Source of the DNA: Algoriphagus mannitolivorans DSM 15301
Lineage (GTDB): Bacteria; Bacteroidota; Bacteroidia; Cytophagales; Cyclobacteriaceae
Reading direction: 5' to 3'
DNA: 64,000 bases
Assembly: GCF_000429425.1 (NCBI RefSeq)
Contig: NZ_AUBV01000005.1
Location: 62,001 to 126,000 of the forward strand
Position 1 is the first letter of the stretch. Each line of letters opens with the position of its first letter. This document shows positions 44,436-52,117 of the stretch, piece by piece. The position numbers were made by a program, and so were the translations under genes. The notes below the pieces were generated by a model, which was not told the origin of the DNA, searched no databases, and worked only from the letters and a program-made list of their open reading frames with translations.

Positions 44436-44984
44436 ATGAAAAAAGTTTTGTGGGTTTTCTTTATGGTCTTTATCACCAATATAGCACACGCCCAGTTTGG
44501 AATTAGGGCAGGGTATAGTTCTGCAAACTTTTCCGACACCAACTTCAGTCCAAAATCGGGGTTTCATGCCGGGGTTTACTTTACCGCTGGCTCGGATTTG
44601 ATTCAAGTGGAACCTGGAATTCAGTTTGCAGGGAAAGGATATACCGGAGAAGATGACAATGGAACGGCCATCGACGAGCAATTGAATTACTTGGACCTTC
44701 CTGTTTTGGTCAGACTGAGTTTGATGCCGATTCTTAATGTTTTTGCTGGTCCTCAGGCTTCTTTTTTGCTCTCCAGAAATTATCAGCTTGGGCAGGTTTC
44801 TTCCAATAGTTTGGAGGTGATATCAGCATATGATTTGGGAGGTGTGGTTGGCGCCCAGCTTCAACTTCCGGCCGGAATTAATTTCCAGGCCAGTTATGAT
44901 ATCGGCCTGAAGTCTCTGAATTATTTCGATACGGATGTCAAAAACAGAGTTTTCAAAATATCGCTTGGATACACGCTAAAGTAA
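44436..44984 (+). CDS. Porin-family outer membrane beta-barrel protein (paralogue)
   Basis: The 182-residue protein has a signal peptide (MKKVLWVFFMVFITNIAHA, cut before QFG) and barrel strands FGIRAGYSSANF, SGFHAGVYFTAG, IQVEPGIQFAGKGY, LNYLDLPVLVRLSLMP, NVFAGPQASFLL, INFQASYDIG, ending FKISLGYTLK. It is similar along its length to the protein at 40640-41218. It is divergent from the Crp/Fnr gene with 71 bases between them. Confidence 0.88.
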   Translation: MKKVLWVFFMVFITNIAHAQFGIRAGYSSANFSDTNFSPKSGFHAGVYFTAGSDLIQVEPGIQFAGKGYTGEDDNGTAIDEQLNYLDLPVLVRLSLMPILNVFAGPQASFLLSRNYQLGQVSSNSLEVISAYDLGGVVGAQLQLPAGINFQASYDIGLKSLNYFDTDVKNRVFKISLGYTLK

Positions 44985-44992
44985 ATGAATAG

Positions 44993-45025
44993 AAATCCCG
45001 GACTTCAGTTCGGGATTTATTTTTT
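44993..45025. terminator. Terminator between barrel gene and ruvC
   Basis: AAATCCCG (44993-45000) pairs perfectly with CGGGATTT (45011-45018) around a 10-base loop, with a T-run from 45018 to 45025. It ends the plus-strand barrel gene and overlaps the convergent ruvC stop codon at 45017-45019. Confidence 0.8.
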
Positions 45026-45592
45026 GATTCGGTCGGGGTTTTCTTCCAGAAAGGATTTCCAACCTTCATTTCTGCCTCGGGTCTGAACTCTTCCTTCATG
45101 AAAATGATGGCACAATGCCACTGCCAGCGCATCCGTGGCATCCAAAAGTTTGGGTAATTCCGCTATTCCCAAGAGGTTTTGGAGCATGGCGGCCACCTGT
45201 TCCTTAGAGGCATTTCCATTTCCGGTGACGGATTGTTTTACTTTCTTGGGGGAGTATTCAGTGATAGGGATTTCTTTGGAAAGTGCTGCTGCCATGGCCA
45301 CCCCCTGAGCCCTTCCCAGCTTCAGCATGGATTGGACATTGACACCATAAAAAGGGGCTTCCAAAGCCACAGAATCGGGAGCAAACTCCTCGATAATCCC
45401 AGAAATCCGCTCAAAAATCTTTTTGAGCTTCAGCTCATGGGTTTCATATTTTTTCAGGTGAATTACTCCGTATTGGAGGATTTTGTACTTTTTTCCTTCA
45501 GTCAAAATCAATCCATATCCCATCACCGTAGTTCCCGGGTCTATTCCTAATATGATTTTTTCTTTCGGGGCTTTTTGTTCTTCTTTACTCAC
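45017..45592 (-). CDS. ruvC: Crossover junction endodeoxyribonuclease RuvC
   Basis: The 191-residue nuclease cuts Holliday junctions. Its acidic catalytic residues are D18 in LGIDPGTTVMGYG, E78 in VALEAPFYGVNVQSMLKLG, and D151/D154 in LLDATDALAVALCHHFH. The N-terminal MSKEEQKAPKEK extension before the ILGIDPG motif is short. It is divergent from a glycosyltransferase gene with about 20 bases between the starts, so the two share a very tight divergent promoter region. Confidence 0.95.
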   Translation of the reverse strand: MSKEEQKAPKEKIILGIDPGTTVMGYGLILTEGKKYKILQYGVIHLKKYETHELKLKKIFERISGIIEEFAPDSVALEAPFYGVNVQSMLKLGRAQGVAMAAALSKEIPITEYSPKKVKQSVTGNGNASKEQVAAMLQNLLGIAELPKLLDATDALAVALCHHFHEGRVQTRGRNEGWKSFLEENPDRIKK

Positions 45593-45613
45593 CTCCGCAA
45601 GTTAGCCGAAAAG

Positions 45614-46720
45614 ATGATCTGTTTTTACCTCATTTGGTGTTTTGGATATTTCTTGACTTTGGCCTGGCTTTCTAAGTATTGGCCTTCCAAAACCTCAGCT
45701 ATCAAGCCCGAGGGTTCAAATTCCCAGCTGATTTCTTTAATTATTCCTTTCCGAAATGAATCTGATTTGGTCTCCCAATTGATTCAGGAACTCCAGAAAA
45801 TAAGCGATTCGGTCCATGAAATAATAGTAGTGGATGATCAAAGCGAGGATGATTCATGGGTGAAGTTTTCTTTGGCCGCAGAAAAACTTCCGAATCTTCG
45901 CGTTCTAAGAAGCCCAGGCTTAGGGAAAAAAGCGGCCTTGGAATTTGGAATTCTGCAGGCAAAAGGAAGCCTGATCGTGACTTCTGATGCGGATTGTATG
46001 TTTTCAGAAACTTGGGTTTCGGAGTTAACCTCTTACTTTGAAAATTCTCAAATCCAGTTGGTGGCAGGACCGGTTATTTCTGAAGGTCTTGATGATAATT
46101 TTTTTACCCGTTTTCAGCAATTCGAATGGGTGAGTATTCTCCTTTTGACCCAGTTTACTTTTCAAAAAGGTAATCCGCTTATGTGTAGCGGAGCCAATTT
46201 GGCCTTTCGGAAATCAGCTTTCGAGCATGTGAACGGATATTCGGGAAATGAGCACTTACTTTCCGGAGACGATGAATTTTTGCTGAAGAAAATCCATCGG
46301 GAATTTGGTACCTCCTCCTGCCACTATATACCGACTGGGAAAGCTCTGGTGAAAACTCTTCCCCAAGCCAGTTGGAAAGCCCTCATCAATCAGCGGGTGA
46401 GATGGGCTGGAAAATGGAAATTACATCGATCTTTGGCTCACTCTTTAGCAACACTCTTTGCTTTTTTTATCCAATTGGGATGGGTGGCTAGTGTCTTTTT
46501 ATGGTTTGGAGGCAAGTTGTCGATTTTGGAATTCCTGGGAATTTGGATCTTGAAATTCATGGCTGAATCTTGGGCATTTCTGAGAGTGCTGAGGTCGTTC
46601 GGGCTGTCTTTTTCACTTTTAGCCCTTTTTTGGACAAGCTTGATTCATCCATTTTATGTCATTTGGGTTGGGATCAGCACCATTCAGGGAAAATTTACCT
46701 GGAAAGGCCGGTCCAACTGA
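45614..46720 (+). CDS. Membrane glycosyltransferase, family 2
   Basis: I start at the ATG at 45614 (MICFYLIWCFGYFLTLAWLS); the Met at 45575 would overlap ruvC. The 368-residue protein has an N-terminal TM helix, the GT-A core (LISLIIPFRNESDLVSQLIQEL, IIVVDDQSEDDSW), the DxD-type motif TSDADCMF, SGDDEFLLKKIH as the acceptor Asp region, and the processive-type QRVRWAG motif (QxxRW). Three or four TM helices follow. It likely makes a polysaccharide or glycolipid at the inner membrane. The neighbouring genes do not define the sugar. Confidence 0.87.
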   Translation: MICFYLIWCFGYFLTLAWLSKYWPSKTSAIKPEGSNSQLISLIIPFRNESDLVSQLIQELQKISDSVHEIIVVDDQSEDDSWVKFSLAAEKLPNLRVLRSPGLGKKAALEFGILQAKGSLIVTSDADCMFSETWVSELTSYFENSQIQLVAGPVISEGLDDNFFTRFQQFEWVSILLLTQFTFQKGNPLMCSGANLAFRKSAFEHVNGYSGNEHLLSGDDEFLLKKIHREFGTSSCHYIPTGKALVKTLPQASWKALINQRVRWAGKWKLHRSLAHSLATLFAFFIQLGWVASVFLWFGGKLSILEFLGIWILKFMAESWAFLRVLRSFGLSFSLLALFWTSLIHPFYVIWVGISTIQGKFTWKGRSN

Positions 46721-46754
46721 AGTTTGATTAATTTTAGGGTTCAAACTTTGAAAA

Positions 46755-47006
46755 ATGAGCGACGAAGAATTTGACCTGCTGGATGAATTGTACTTTGTGC
46801 AGCCTTTTGAATATCTCCAATCCTCTTTGGGCTGGGAGGATGAATTGATCTTAAAAACTCTTGATTCGCTTTACCAAAAAGGGATGATCAAATGTCTTAC
46901 TCAGCCAGATGATGAAAGGTTTGATGTTGTAAATATTGTTCAAGAGGGAAAAAACCTATTCTTTCTTGCTACCAAAAAAGGCCTAATGGCTCATAATACC
47001 CTTTGA
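46755..47006 (+). CDS. Small conserved protein before the SpoIIE phosphatase
   Basis: I do not recognise this 83-residue protein. It is acidic and compact: EEFDLLDELYFVQPFEYLQSSLGWEDELILKTLDSLYQKGMIKCLT, a helix-helix-helix layout followed by NIVQEGKNLFFLATKKGL, which might form a short winged-helix fold. The stop overlaps the start of the phosphatase gene by 3 bases (TTGA), so the two are translationally coupled and may act together, for example as an anti-sigma partner or phosphatase target. No function is claimed. Confidence 0.75.
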   Translation: MSDEEFDLLDELYFVQPFEYLQSSLGWEDELILKTLDSLYQKGMIKCLTQPDDERFDVVNIVQEGKNLFFLATKKGLMAHNTL

Positions 47007-48220
47007 CTTTGACTAACACCTCTTATAAATATCAGCGTAAGGAACTGGAGCTAAAAGCGCTCTTGGAAATCACTCAGGCGATCAATGAAAATCAGTCAGA
47101 GGCGGTTTTGCTGAATATTTTCAAATTCACCTGCCTGGTACACCTAGAGATCAAGTCCCTGATTCTTTATGTGGCCAAAGAGGATGTTTTTGAAAAGAAA
47201 ATAGCCCATGGAATAAAGGGAAGCATTCCAGCCGAACTCAAATCCAGCCAAGTAATAGATCACAAAGAAACCGGAGAATTGCAGTTGGAGTTGGAGGAAG
47301 GATATTCATTTGCTGAATTGGAAACCTACCTTCCGGTGTACCACAAAGACAAAATGCTGGCGATCTTGTTTCTGAAGAGAAAGTCTGAAGAGCATGAGCT
47401 GGACTTGGATTTCACCCAGGCGATTGCGAATATTTTGGTGGTAGCGCTTGAAAATAAGCGCTTTGCCCGGAAGCAGTTGCAACAGGAAGTGCTCAATCGG
47501 GAAGTAGCGATTGCATCTCAGGTTCAGCAGATGTTATTTCCTGCGGAATTGCCCAATTCAGAAGAGCTCAAAGGGAAAGTGACCTATTTTCCCCATAGCT
47601 TGGTAGGGGGAGATTACTACGATCTGATCCGAAAAGGGAAGGAGAAAGTGTATTTCTGTATAGCAGATGTTTCGGGCAAAGGAATCTCCGCGGCTTTGCT
47701 GATGTCCAACTTCCAAGCTACCCTCCGCACGATGCTTCGGAGCGATGCGGATTTGGAGGTGATTGTCCATCAGTTGAATTACACCTTGTTTGACAATACG
47801 AAGGGAGAACGCTTCATCACCTTCTTTCTTGGGGAATATGATTATGCCAAAAAGCGGCTTCGTTTTGTAAATGCTGGGCATAATCCGCCTATTTTATGCT
47901 GTGAGAAATCCCAAAAAACCGAACTGTTGCAAGCAGGAACAACCATTTTGGGGGCTTTTGAAGAACTTCCATTTTTGGAAATCGGAGAAAGGAATTCCTT
48001 GGAAAAATTCATCATTCATCTCTACACCGATGGACTGACTGAGGCCATGAATCCTGAGGATGAAGAATATGGAGATGAAAGGTTTTTTGGCTTTGTGGAA
48101 GAAAACCTCTGTGTGGATCCGGAAGAATTCCATCAGAAGTTTTTCAGAAAGCTGGAGAAATTTTCCCAAAATGTGCCACTTCGGGATGATCTCACGCTGT
48201 TATCGGTTCGATTTGCGTAA
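47003..48220 (+). CDS. PP2C-type (SpoIIE/RsbU) phosphatase with GAF-like sensor
   Basis: The start is TTG at 47003 (MTLTNTSYKYQRKELELKALLEIT), overlapping the previous stop; the first in-frame ATG lies far inside the frame. The 405-residue protein has an N-terminal GAF-like part (about 20-150, ELKALLEITQAINENQ, LEIKSLILYVAKED) and a SpoIIE/PP2C domain from about 165 on: VASQVQQMLFPAELP, SLVGGDYYDLI with a metal-binding Asp, CIADVSGKGISAALLMS, and RFVNAGHNPPILC. Such phosphatases control partner-switching cascades. The signal bound by the GAF-like part and the partner proteins are not apparent here. Confidence 0.88.
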   Translation: MTLTNTSYKYQRKELELKALLEITQAINENQSEAVLLNIFKFTCLVHLEIKSLILYVAKEDVFEKKIAHGIKGSIPAELKSSQVIDHKETGELQLELEEGYSFAELETYLPVYHKDKMLAILFLKRKSEEHELDLDFTQAIANILVVALENKRFARKQLQQEVLNREVAIASQVQQMLFPAELPNSEELKGKVTYFPHSLVGGDYYDLIRKGKEKVYFCIADVSGKGISAALLMSNFQATLRTMLRSDADLEVIVHQLNYTLFDNTKGERFITFFLGEYDYAKKRLRFVNAGHNPPILCCEKSQKTELLQAGTTILGAFEELPFLEIGERNSLEKFIIHLYTDGLTEAMNPEDEEYGDERFFGFVEENLCVDPEEFHQKFFRKLEKFSQNVPLRDDLTLLSVRFA

Positions 48221-48223
48221 GCT

Positions 48224-48850
48224 ATGATTTTCCATTCCGTTCCCAAGGCAGTTCAAGTACTTTTTCCCAACAGGAAGTGGAGTGGGGATCCTTCCGGAAA
48301 CAAGGTTTATTTGACCTTTGACGATGGGCCTGTTCCCGGAGTCACAACCTATGTATTGGAGCAGCTAAAGATCCGGAATCAAAAAGCCACTTTTTTCATG
48401 GTAGGGGATAATGTTCGGAAACATCCAGAACTAGCGAGAGCGGTGTTGGCAGATGGACATTTGATAGGAAATCATACCTATCATCATCTGAAAGGATTCA
48501 AAACCAGTAAAGAAGAGTACTACCGGGATTTTCAAAAATCAGAAGATATCTTTCGTGAGGTGTTGGGAATTGAGTCTAGGTTGTTTCGGCCGCCCTATGG
48601 AAGTCTGACCATGGCACAGTCTAGTCCCATTAGGCGCAGCCATCAAATAATTATGTGGGATGTGTTGAGTGGAGACTACCATCCCAAGGCTGACCCGGAA
48701 AAGATTCTTTTTGAAACTAAAAAAAGGACCAAGGCGGGGAGTATTATAGTCTTTCATGACCAGCAGAAAACTGCGGATATGCTTCCAAAAATTCTTCCCC
48801 AATTCCTCGATTTTTTACTGGAAAAGGAATTTAAAACTTCCTTGCTATGA
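48224..48850 (+). CDS. Polysaccharide deacetylase family protein
   Basis: The 208-residue protein has the NodB homology core: VYLTFDDGPVPG with the catalytic Asp pair (D33, D34), GDGHLIGNHTYHHLK-like segment with H84 and H87 (its exact form is DGHLIGNHTYHH), RLFRPPYGS, and IIMWDVLSGDYHP. There is no signal peptide, so it may act in the cytoplasm or at the membrane face. It removes N- or O-acetyl groups from a glycan. It follows the phosphatase gene by 3 bases and overlaps the next glycosyltransferase gene by 4 bases, so a link with that glycan pathway is likely. Confidence 0.88.
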   Translation: MIFHSVPKAVQVLFPNRKWSGDPSGNKVYLTFDDGPVPGVTTYVLEQLKIRNQKATFFMVGDNVRKHPELARAVLADGHLIGNHTYHHLKGFKTSKEEYYRDFQKSEDIFREVLGIESRLFRPPYGSLTMAQSSPIRRSHQIIMWDVLSGDYHPKADPEKILFETKKRTKAGSIIVFHDQQKTADMLPKILPQFLDFLLEKEFKTSLL

Positions 48851-49956
48851 TCTTTTGGATTGCCATCGGAATCTGCATCTGGATGGTTTTGCAGCTTATT
48901 TTACAGGTGATTCTGTTGGCAACTAACTGGAAAAACCATCGCGAAATTCCGCCGGAAAATTTACCTCAGGTTTCTGTGTGGATTGCCCTGCGGAATGAAG
49001 AGCGAGAACTCCCTCGATTGCTCAAGAGCTTGGACGATCTGGATTACCCTTCTGACAAAATAGAGTTTTTGCTAGCAGATGACGGAAGTGAGGATCAGAC
49101 CTGGTCAATGCTTGATTCTTGGGCGAAAAAGGAGGATAACAAAACTCTGGTAAAGTTAACCGAGAAAGATTTTGGAAGATATCACCCAAATGGGAAGGCC
49201 AATGCTCTTGCAATTTTGGGGAAAATGGCTACCGGTGATTTTTACTTTTTCACTGATGGGGATTGCAAAGTTACCAAAAACTGGATCAGAGCCGGAGTTT
49301 CCAGTATTCATGAAAATACCGGCATGTTGATCGGAGTCACTCGGGTAAGGAGAGGGACTCTTTGGGATCAAATGCAGGAATTAGACTGGTGGAATACGCT
49401 TGGGCTGGTGAAGGTGGTTACAGATTTGGGGCTTCCTACCACGGGATTGGGCAATAATATGGTCATGACCAAAGAAGCCTATGAAAGTGGTGGAGGATTT
49501 GAAAGCCTTGGAAAAAGCTTGACCGAAGATCTGGAAATATCCAAGGCAGTACGGAAGGCTGGTTATAGTATTCGGCAGCAGGTTTCTGAAGACTTGTTGG
49601 TGGAGACCAAGGCTGAGTATTCGATCCCTTCTTTGCTGGATCAGCGCAAGCGCTGGGTGACGGGAGCCATGACTTTATCCTTGGGCTGGAAAATTCTTTT
49701 GGCCATTCAGGTTTTTTTCTTTCCGGCAATCATTTGGCTGATTTTTGAAAATTTGGAATTGGGAATTCGATTGTGGGTTTTGAAAATCGCAATGCAGTCT
49801 ATTTTTATTGGTTTTTTTGCAAAAAGGGCAAAATGCAAACCTCCCTTTCTTTCCCTTTTTCTTTATGATTTTTACCTCCTTGTCTCCTACTGCCTAACAA
49901 TTCTTTATTACTTTTGGCCTTCCTCTGTTCAATGGAAAGCAAGAAAATACCCATGA
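48847..49956 (+). CDS. Membrane glycosyltransferase, family 2 (second)
   Basis: The 369-residue protein starts with a TM helix (IFWIAIGICIWMVLQLILQVILLATN) and has the GT-A motifs VSVWIALRNEERELPRLLKSL, IEFLLADDGSEDQTW, FFTDGDCKVTKNW (DxD) and the QxxRW motif QRKRWVTG. Three TM helices close it. It resembles the first glycosyltransferase in layout but not in detail. It overlaps the deacetylase gene by 4 bases and the tatD gene by 4 bases, which puts all of 46755-51793 into one probable transcription unit. Confidence 0.87.
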   Translation: MIFWIAIGICIWMVLQLILQVILLATNWKNHREIPPENLPQVSVWIALRNEERELPRLLKSLDDLDYPSDKIEFLLADDGSEDQTWSMLDSWAKKEDNKTLVKLTEKDFGRYHPNGKANALAILGKMATGDFYFFTDGDCKVTKNWIRAGVSSIHENTGMLIGVTRVRRGTLWDQMQELDWWNTLGLVKVVTDLGLPTTGLGNNMVMTKEAYESGGGFESLGKSLTEDLEISKAVRKAGYSIRQQVSEDLLVETKAEYSIPSLLDQRKRWVTGAMTLSLGWKILLAIQVFFFPAIIWLIFENLELGIRLWVLKIAMQSIFIGFFAKRAKCKPPFLSLFLYDFYLLVSYCLTILYYFWPSSVQWKARKYP

Positions 49957-50729
49957 ACTTAATCGATACCCACGCACACATCTATTCCACCAAGTTTGAT
50001 TCAGACCGAGATCAGGTAATTGAAGAAATCCTTCAAGCAGGAATAGAGCGGATTTACATGCCGAATGTAGATGTAGAAACTATCGACCGAATGCTGGAGT
50101 GTGAGTCCCGGTACGGCAACCTCTGTATTCCGATGATGGGACTTCATCCCTGTGATGTGAAGGAGGATTTTGAGGAGCAGCTTGCTGTCATGGAAGACTG
50201 GCTCAACAAAAGGGCTTTCGCAGCAGTAGGGGAGATTGGAACAGATTTATACTGGGACAAAACTACCTTCGAGATTCAAAAACAAGCCTTGAATATCCAA
50301 TTGGGATGGGCCATGGAAAGGGATCTGCCGGTGGTTTTGCATTGTAGAGAATCCATCGACCAGACCATTGAGCTTATTCAAAAAGCACATAATGGCGAGC
50401 TTAAAGGGATTTTTCACTGCTTCACTGGCACCTTGGATCAAGCTAAACAAATTATTGAAATGGGCTTTTTGTTGGGGATTGGTGGGGTGGTCACTTATAA
50501 AAATGGAGGCTTGGATCAGGTTATTCCCCATGTGGGCTTGGATCATTTGGTTTTGGAGACCGATGCACCCTATTTGGCTCCAGTTCCCTTTCGCGGGAAG
50601 AGAAATACCCCTGCCTATTTACCCTATATTGCAGAAAAAGTAGGGGATTTGGTTGGATGTTCTAAAGAAGAAGTCGCCCAAAAAACCAAACAAAATGCCT
50701 TGAGCCTATTTAAAGAGATCAAGCTATGA
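49953..50729 (+). CDS. TatD family metal-dependent hydrolase
   Basis: Starting at 49953 (MNLIDTHAHIYSTKFDSD) gives 258 residues, the usual size; an in-frame ATG at 49914 lies within the glycosyltransferase gene. Metal ligands are H7 and H9 in IDTHAHIY, the Glu in AVGEIGTDLY, the His in VVLHCRESIDQT and in GIFHCFTGT, and the Asp in LVLETDAPYLAP. TatD proteins are DNases or deoxyribonucleases with 3'-5' activity, or act on other substrates. It overlaps the asparaginase start by 4 bases. Confidence 0.92.
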   Translation: MNLIDTHAHIYSTKFDSDRDQVIEEILQAGIERIYMPNVDVETIDRMLECESRYGNLCIPMMGLHPCDVKEDFEEQLAVMEDWLNKRAFAAVGEIGTDLYWDKTTFEIQKQALNIQLGWAMERDLPVVLHCRESIDQTIELIQKAHNGELKGIFHCFTGTLDQAKQIIEMGFLLGIGGVVTYKNGGLDQVIPHVGLDHLVLETDAPYLAPVPFRGKRNTPAYLPYIAEKVGDLVGCSKEEVAQKTKQNALSLFKEIKL

Positions 50730-51793
50730 ACTATAAAATCGTAAGGCTAAAGACCAGTGGCAAAATAGGAAAGACCGCCTCGGTCTTGATCGTTTATACC
50801 GGAGGTACTTTGGGAATGGCCTATGACGAGTCAGGATCTTTGGTTCCTTTCAACTTTGGCTTGATTCTGGAAAAAATCCCGATTCTTTCCAATTTGAACA
50901 TTGCCATTACGGTGATCTCCTTTCCCGAACCTATTGACTCATCCAACGTGACCACACGTCACTGGAGGGATATGGCTTATATCATCTATGAAAACTACGA
51001 TAGCTACGATGGCTTTGTAGTATTGCATGGCACGGATACCATGGCCTACTCAGCTTCGATGTTGAGTTACATGCTCCATGGCTTGAATAAGCCGGTGATT
51101 TTTACTGGAGCTCAGCTGCCGATTTCAGCGATGCGTTCAGACGCCAGGGAAAACTTGGTGACTTCTCTGGAAATAGCGACTGCAAAAGTTAATGGACATC
51201 CTATCGTGCCGGAGGTTTGTATTTTCTTCAACCACATGTTACTACGTGGAAATAGGGCTAAAAAAGTCCAGAGTATCCACTTTGATGCGTTTGAATCCGA
51301 AAACTATCCCCCTTTGGCTGAGGCAGGAATTGTAATTGATTACAACACCAACGCGATTCGGCCTTATGAGTCTCAAAAGAAACTGGTCAACTTGAATCAG
51401 TTGGACAATAATGTGATGGTCCTTAAACTGTTCCCTGGAATTACGGATAAGATTTTGGATTCCTGTTTTTCAATTCCGGGACTAAAGGGCGTAGTTTTGG
51501 AAACCTACGGTTCAGGAAATAGCCCTTCTGAGGAGTGGTTTATGAAATCTTTGGAGAAAGCCATTAAAAAAGGACTGATTATCCTGAATGTGTCCCAATG
51601 CAATGGTGGCCGGGTAATTCAGGGAAGGTATGAAACGAGTAAGGAATTGCTTGCGGTGGGAGTAGTGAGTGGGGCAGACATGACTACAGAAGCGGCGGTG
51701 ACCAAGCTGATGTTTTTATTGGGGCAGGATTATTCCCGATCAGAAGTCTGCGCCAAGCTCACCCAATCCCTATCTGGAGAAATTACAGCCTGA
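50726..51793 (+). CDS. Type I L-asparaginase
   Basis: The 355-residue protein hydrolyses L-asparagine to aspartate and ammonia in the cytoplasm. The first catalytic Thr is T25 in VYTGGTLGMA, the second is in VVLHGTDTMAYSASM, and IFTGAQLPISAMRSDARENL follows. The C-terminal part VVLETYGSGNSPSEEWFM is typical of the AnsA type. There is no signal peptide, which supports the cytoplasmic type I enzyme. It is the last gene of the unit and has a short terminator at its stop codon. Confidence 0.92.
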   Translation: MNYKIVRLKTSGKIGKTASVLIVYTGGTLGMAYDESGSLVPFNFGLILEKIPILSNLNIAITVISFPEPIDSSNVTTRHWRDMAYIIYENYDSYDGFVVLHGTDTMAYSASMLSYMLHGLNKPVIFTGAQLPISAMRSDARENLVTSLEIATAKVNGHPIVPEVCIFFNHMLLRGNRAKKVQSIHFDAFESENYPPLAEAGIVIDYNTNAIRPYESQKKLVNLNQLDNNVMVLKLFPGITDKILDSCFSIPGLKGVVLETYGSGNSPSEEWFMKSLEKAIKKGLIILNVSQCNGGRVIQGRYETSKELLAVGVVSGADMTTEAAVTKLMFLLGQDYSRSEVCAKLTQSLSGEITA

Positions 51794-51809
51794 TTTTTCA
51801 GGTTTTTTT
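51789..51809 (+). terminator. Short terminator at the asparaginase stop
   Basis: CCTGA (51789-51793) and TCAGG (51798-51802) form a 5-bp stem with a TTTT loop, followed by seven T. The stem is short but the T-run is good; the stop codon TGA lies in it. Confidence 0.5.
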
Positions 51810-51818
51810 CAAGACAGC

Positions 51819-51849
51819 TTGGATTCGGGAGGAATAATTTTTTTCTTTG
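51819..51849 (+). promoter_or_regulatory. Promoter of tRNA-Ser
   Basis: TTG (51819-51821), 20 bases, then TTTCTTTG (51842-51849), seven of eight matches to TAnnTTTG. The predicted transcription start is near 51856, about 28 bases before the tRNA 5' end, the same distance as in the tRNA-Leu gene. Confidence 0.45.
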
Positions 51850-51883
51850 CACTCCGATTCAGAAATGGGTCGTCAATCAACAC

Positions 51884-51971
51884 AGAGAGGTGTCCGAGTG
51901 GTTGAAGGAGCACGCCTGGAAAGTGTGTATACCCCTAAAGGGTATCGAGGGTTCGAATCCCTTCCTCTCTG
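51884..51971 (+). tRNA. tRNA-Ser (anticodon GGA)
   Basis: The 88-base class II tRNA has acceptor stem AGAGAGG with CCTCTCT, discriminator G, anticodon stem CACGC/GTGTG with loop CTGGAAA, so anticodon GGA (reads UCC and UCU), a long variable arm with the TACCC...GGGTA stem, and the T arm AGGGTTCGAATCCCT. CCA is not encoded. Its last 16 bases are also the first part of a 162-bp tandem repeat that begins inside the tRNA. Confidence 0.95.
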
Positions 51972-52117
51972 CATAAAAAGCCAACTTTAGTAATAAGGTT
52001 GGCTTTTTCATTATGGTCTGAATTTTATAATAGCATGAAGGGATGAGAACCCTCGAGTTTGAAATCGACCGCAGGGAGATTCGCGAGGGGCTGTGCGGTA
52101 TGGCAGTGGGTACGAGC
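51956..52117 (+). repeat. 162-bp tandem repeat, copy 1 (begins in tRNA-Ser 3' end)
   Basis: The unit starts with the last 16 bases of tRNA-Ser, continues through its terminator and a conserved stretch, and ends with GGTACGAGC. Copy 2 follows directly, at exactly 162 bases distance, with about 12 differences by eye. Inside both copies CCCTCG...CGAGGG (about 52051 and 52085 in copy 1) can pair around a conserved 22-base core (near GAAATCGACCGCAGGGAGA). Confidence 0.9.
51976..52009 (+). terminator. Terminator of tRNA-Ser (first copy)
   Basis: AAAAAGCCAAC (51976-51986) and GTTGGCTTTTT (51999-52009) form a perfect 11-bp stem around a 12-base loop, with the T-run as its descending arm. It begins five bases after the tRNA 3' end. 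Confidence 0.85.

Noticed and set aside
45575..45613. Upstream start of the first glycosyltransferase
   Set aside because: It would overlap the divergent ruvC start; the ATG at 45614 begins right before the TM helix.
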